From NCBI GenBank assembly GCA_035591015.1, contig JAXIUW010195843.1, positions 1 through 20,557 on the forward strand: a DNA stretch of 20,557 nt, read 5' to 3'. Made by a program: the position numbers and the translations under genes. The notes under the pieces were generated by a model. That model was not told where the DNA came from and made no database searches. It saw nothing but the letters and a program-made list of their open reading frames with translations. This document shows positions 19,699-20,557 of the stretch, piece after piece. Each line of letters begins with the position of its first letter. Position 1 is the stretch's first letter. Source of the stretch: Cephalothrix simula. Taxonomy: Eukaryota; Nemertea; Palaeonemertea; Archinemertea; Cephalotrichidae.

Positions 19699-20175
19699 AG
19701 TATGATTTACAAATCAATTTAATTCAATATAGATATATATATACAAGGAACATCATTACAATAACAATTGTGGTTTCACACATAGTACAGGTCTTAGAAA
19801 TAAAATCCCTTGTTTGCTTCTCAAGCTCCATAAATCCAGAGTTTGCATGTTTGTTTATCGAACGGGTGTATTAATGCTGTCTTAACAATATGCCGCTTTG
19901 ATAAGTCATTACATGGGTAAAGAACTTTTGTATTTTCAAAATCAAATGAGTGTCCCGTCTCATGTACAACGTGCAAAACCACTGGTTTGTTTATTGATTA
20001 CAATATCATGCTTATGTTCTTTTAATCTAATTTTAACATTTCTCCCAGTTTCCCCAATATAGCTTTTTTCCCTAATTTTATTGAAATCTACATCACTAGA
20101 TTGGCTAGAGAGTTTATTTTCACATAAAGTTTTACCAATTTTTGCATTATATTTAAAAATAACGTTTCTACTCAT
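19663..20175 (-). pseudogene. Penelope-like element remnant, 3' end with GIY-YIG domain
   Basis: On the minus strand, codons 20175 to 19960 give FKYNAKIGKTLCENKL then KSYIGETGRNVKIRLKEHKHDI, as in the C-terminal nuclease of Penelope-like retroelements. The GVYKIxC strand expected before KSYIGETG is missing (an internal deletion at FNKI-REKS), so a core part of the nuclease is lost. A frameshift near 19974 follows; the next frame reads HETGHSFDFENTKVLYPCNDLSKR and IVKTALIH to a stop near 19829. Past this, the element 3' end runs to about 19663 with a hammerhead-like motif. The reverse transcriptase is absent, and the fragment joins copy 2 of the 200 bp repeat just beyond 20186. Related to, but not the same copy as, 13386-13696. 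Confidence 0.85.
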
Positions 20176-20194
20176 AGATTAGCGGCAGTATTTG

Positions 20195-20400
20195 AGCGGA
20201 TTTGGTGTATTGGCAGTATTTGGTGATCAGAATATTTTTTCACTAGTACACTGGTGCTAATTCTGTAAAGCATATAGAAAATATAAATTCTCCCTTATTA
20301 ATTTTCAAAATATCTAAAAAAAGTACCAAAAATGCGAGTGAGAAATAGAATATTATTTCCTTTCAATACTGTTTAACTTACTCAAATGTACCATTTAATC
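20195..20400. repeat. Dispersed direct repeat, copy 2 (206 bp)
   Basis: Same direction as 17532-17730, sharing TTTGGTGATCAGAATATTTT, CACTAGTACACTGGTGC, AATGCGAGTGAGAAATAG and the end CCATTTAATC. It has a short extra AAAGTACCA-like segment near 20321-20330 and lacks about five bases near 20275. It borders the Penelope-like remnant on its left. Confidence 0.85.
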
Positions 20401-20557
20401 CATCCTCAACACAGACTACTCTCCTCCTCCGTCATCCGTACCCCTGAAAGGACTTGCCTTTAAAACGGCTGTGGTGTTATCGATTGGGAAGCTATTTTTA
20501 GAAAATCAATTTCGGAAATCCCCCTTACTGTAAGTGTGCTTTTCAAATACATGATTT
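20401..20557. other. Unassigned sequence at the window end
   Basis: Differs fully from the sequence after repeat copy 1 and is somewhat richer in GC (CTCTCCTCCTCCGTCATCC). No ORF or repeat recognised in this short piece. Confidence 0.3.

Noticed and set aside
1-20557. CRISPR array, bacterial operon or viral genome
   Set aside because: No regularly spaced repeats, no dense coding, and a clear spliced animal gene.

Overview
This is about 20.6 kb of AT-rich (roughly 30% GC by eye) animal nuclear DNA. It has spliced genes, long non-coding stretches and many decayed transposable elements. There is no sign of bacterial gene packing, operons or CRISPR. The one conserved host gene is a Shaw-type (Kv3 / KCNC family) voltage-gated potassium channel on the + strand. 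Its protein is closer to protostome Shaw than to vertebrate Kv3 (for example the S4 charge pattern and the [10 protein letters not shown] segment after S6). With the AT-rich genome and the Penelope-like and small DNA-transposon remnants, I infer an invertebrate, perhaps a mollusc. I am not sure of the phylum.

Layout. Positions 1-7318 lie upstream of the channel exon and are best read as intron, because the exon opens with a splice acceptor inside S1 and the tetramerisation-domain exons are not visible. This stretch holds a 0.9 kb inverted-repeat transposon bounded by TTAA (1857-2773), a textbook 155 bp hAT-type miniature element with a perfect 8 bp target duplication (2927-3081), foldbacks and a 33 bp tandem duplication. 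The exon (7319-8240, readable to a stop at 8365) encodes S1 to S6 and the start of the cytoplasmic tail. A possible 114 bp intron (8241-8354) has a length divisible by three and contains no in-frame stop, so it could be spliced or retained.

Positions 8366-11622 show no gene. From 11623 on the DNA is a graveyard of mobile elements: a decayed LINE-type reverse transcriptase fragment (11623-11906, minus) split by a 933 bp DNA transposon with CACT-starting inverted ends and a 5 bp TATTC duplication (11907-12839); a Penelope-like GIY-YIG endonuclease remnant (13386-13696, plus); a Tc1/mariner transposase C-terminal remnant (about 14222-14452, minus); a family of foldbacks around 16.0-16.6 kb with a perfect 29 bp hairpin; two direct copies of a 200 bp repeat (17532-17730 and 20195-20400); and a second Penelope-like remnant (19663-20175, minus) whose 3' end carries a hammerhead-ribozyme-like core.

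Only the channel looks functional as a host gene. The others are fragments with frameshifts, stops or lost catalytic residues, and tell the insertion history of the locus. I found no convincing new multi-gene system. The best leads are the in-frame optional intron of the channel, the nested 5 bp-duplication transposon, and the hammerhead-like Penelope tail.
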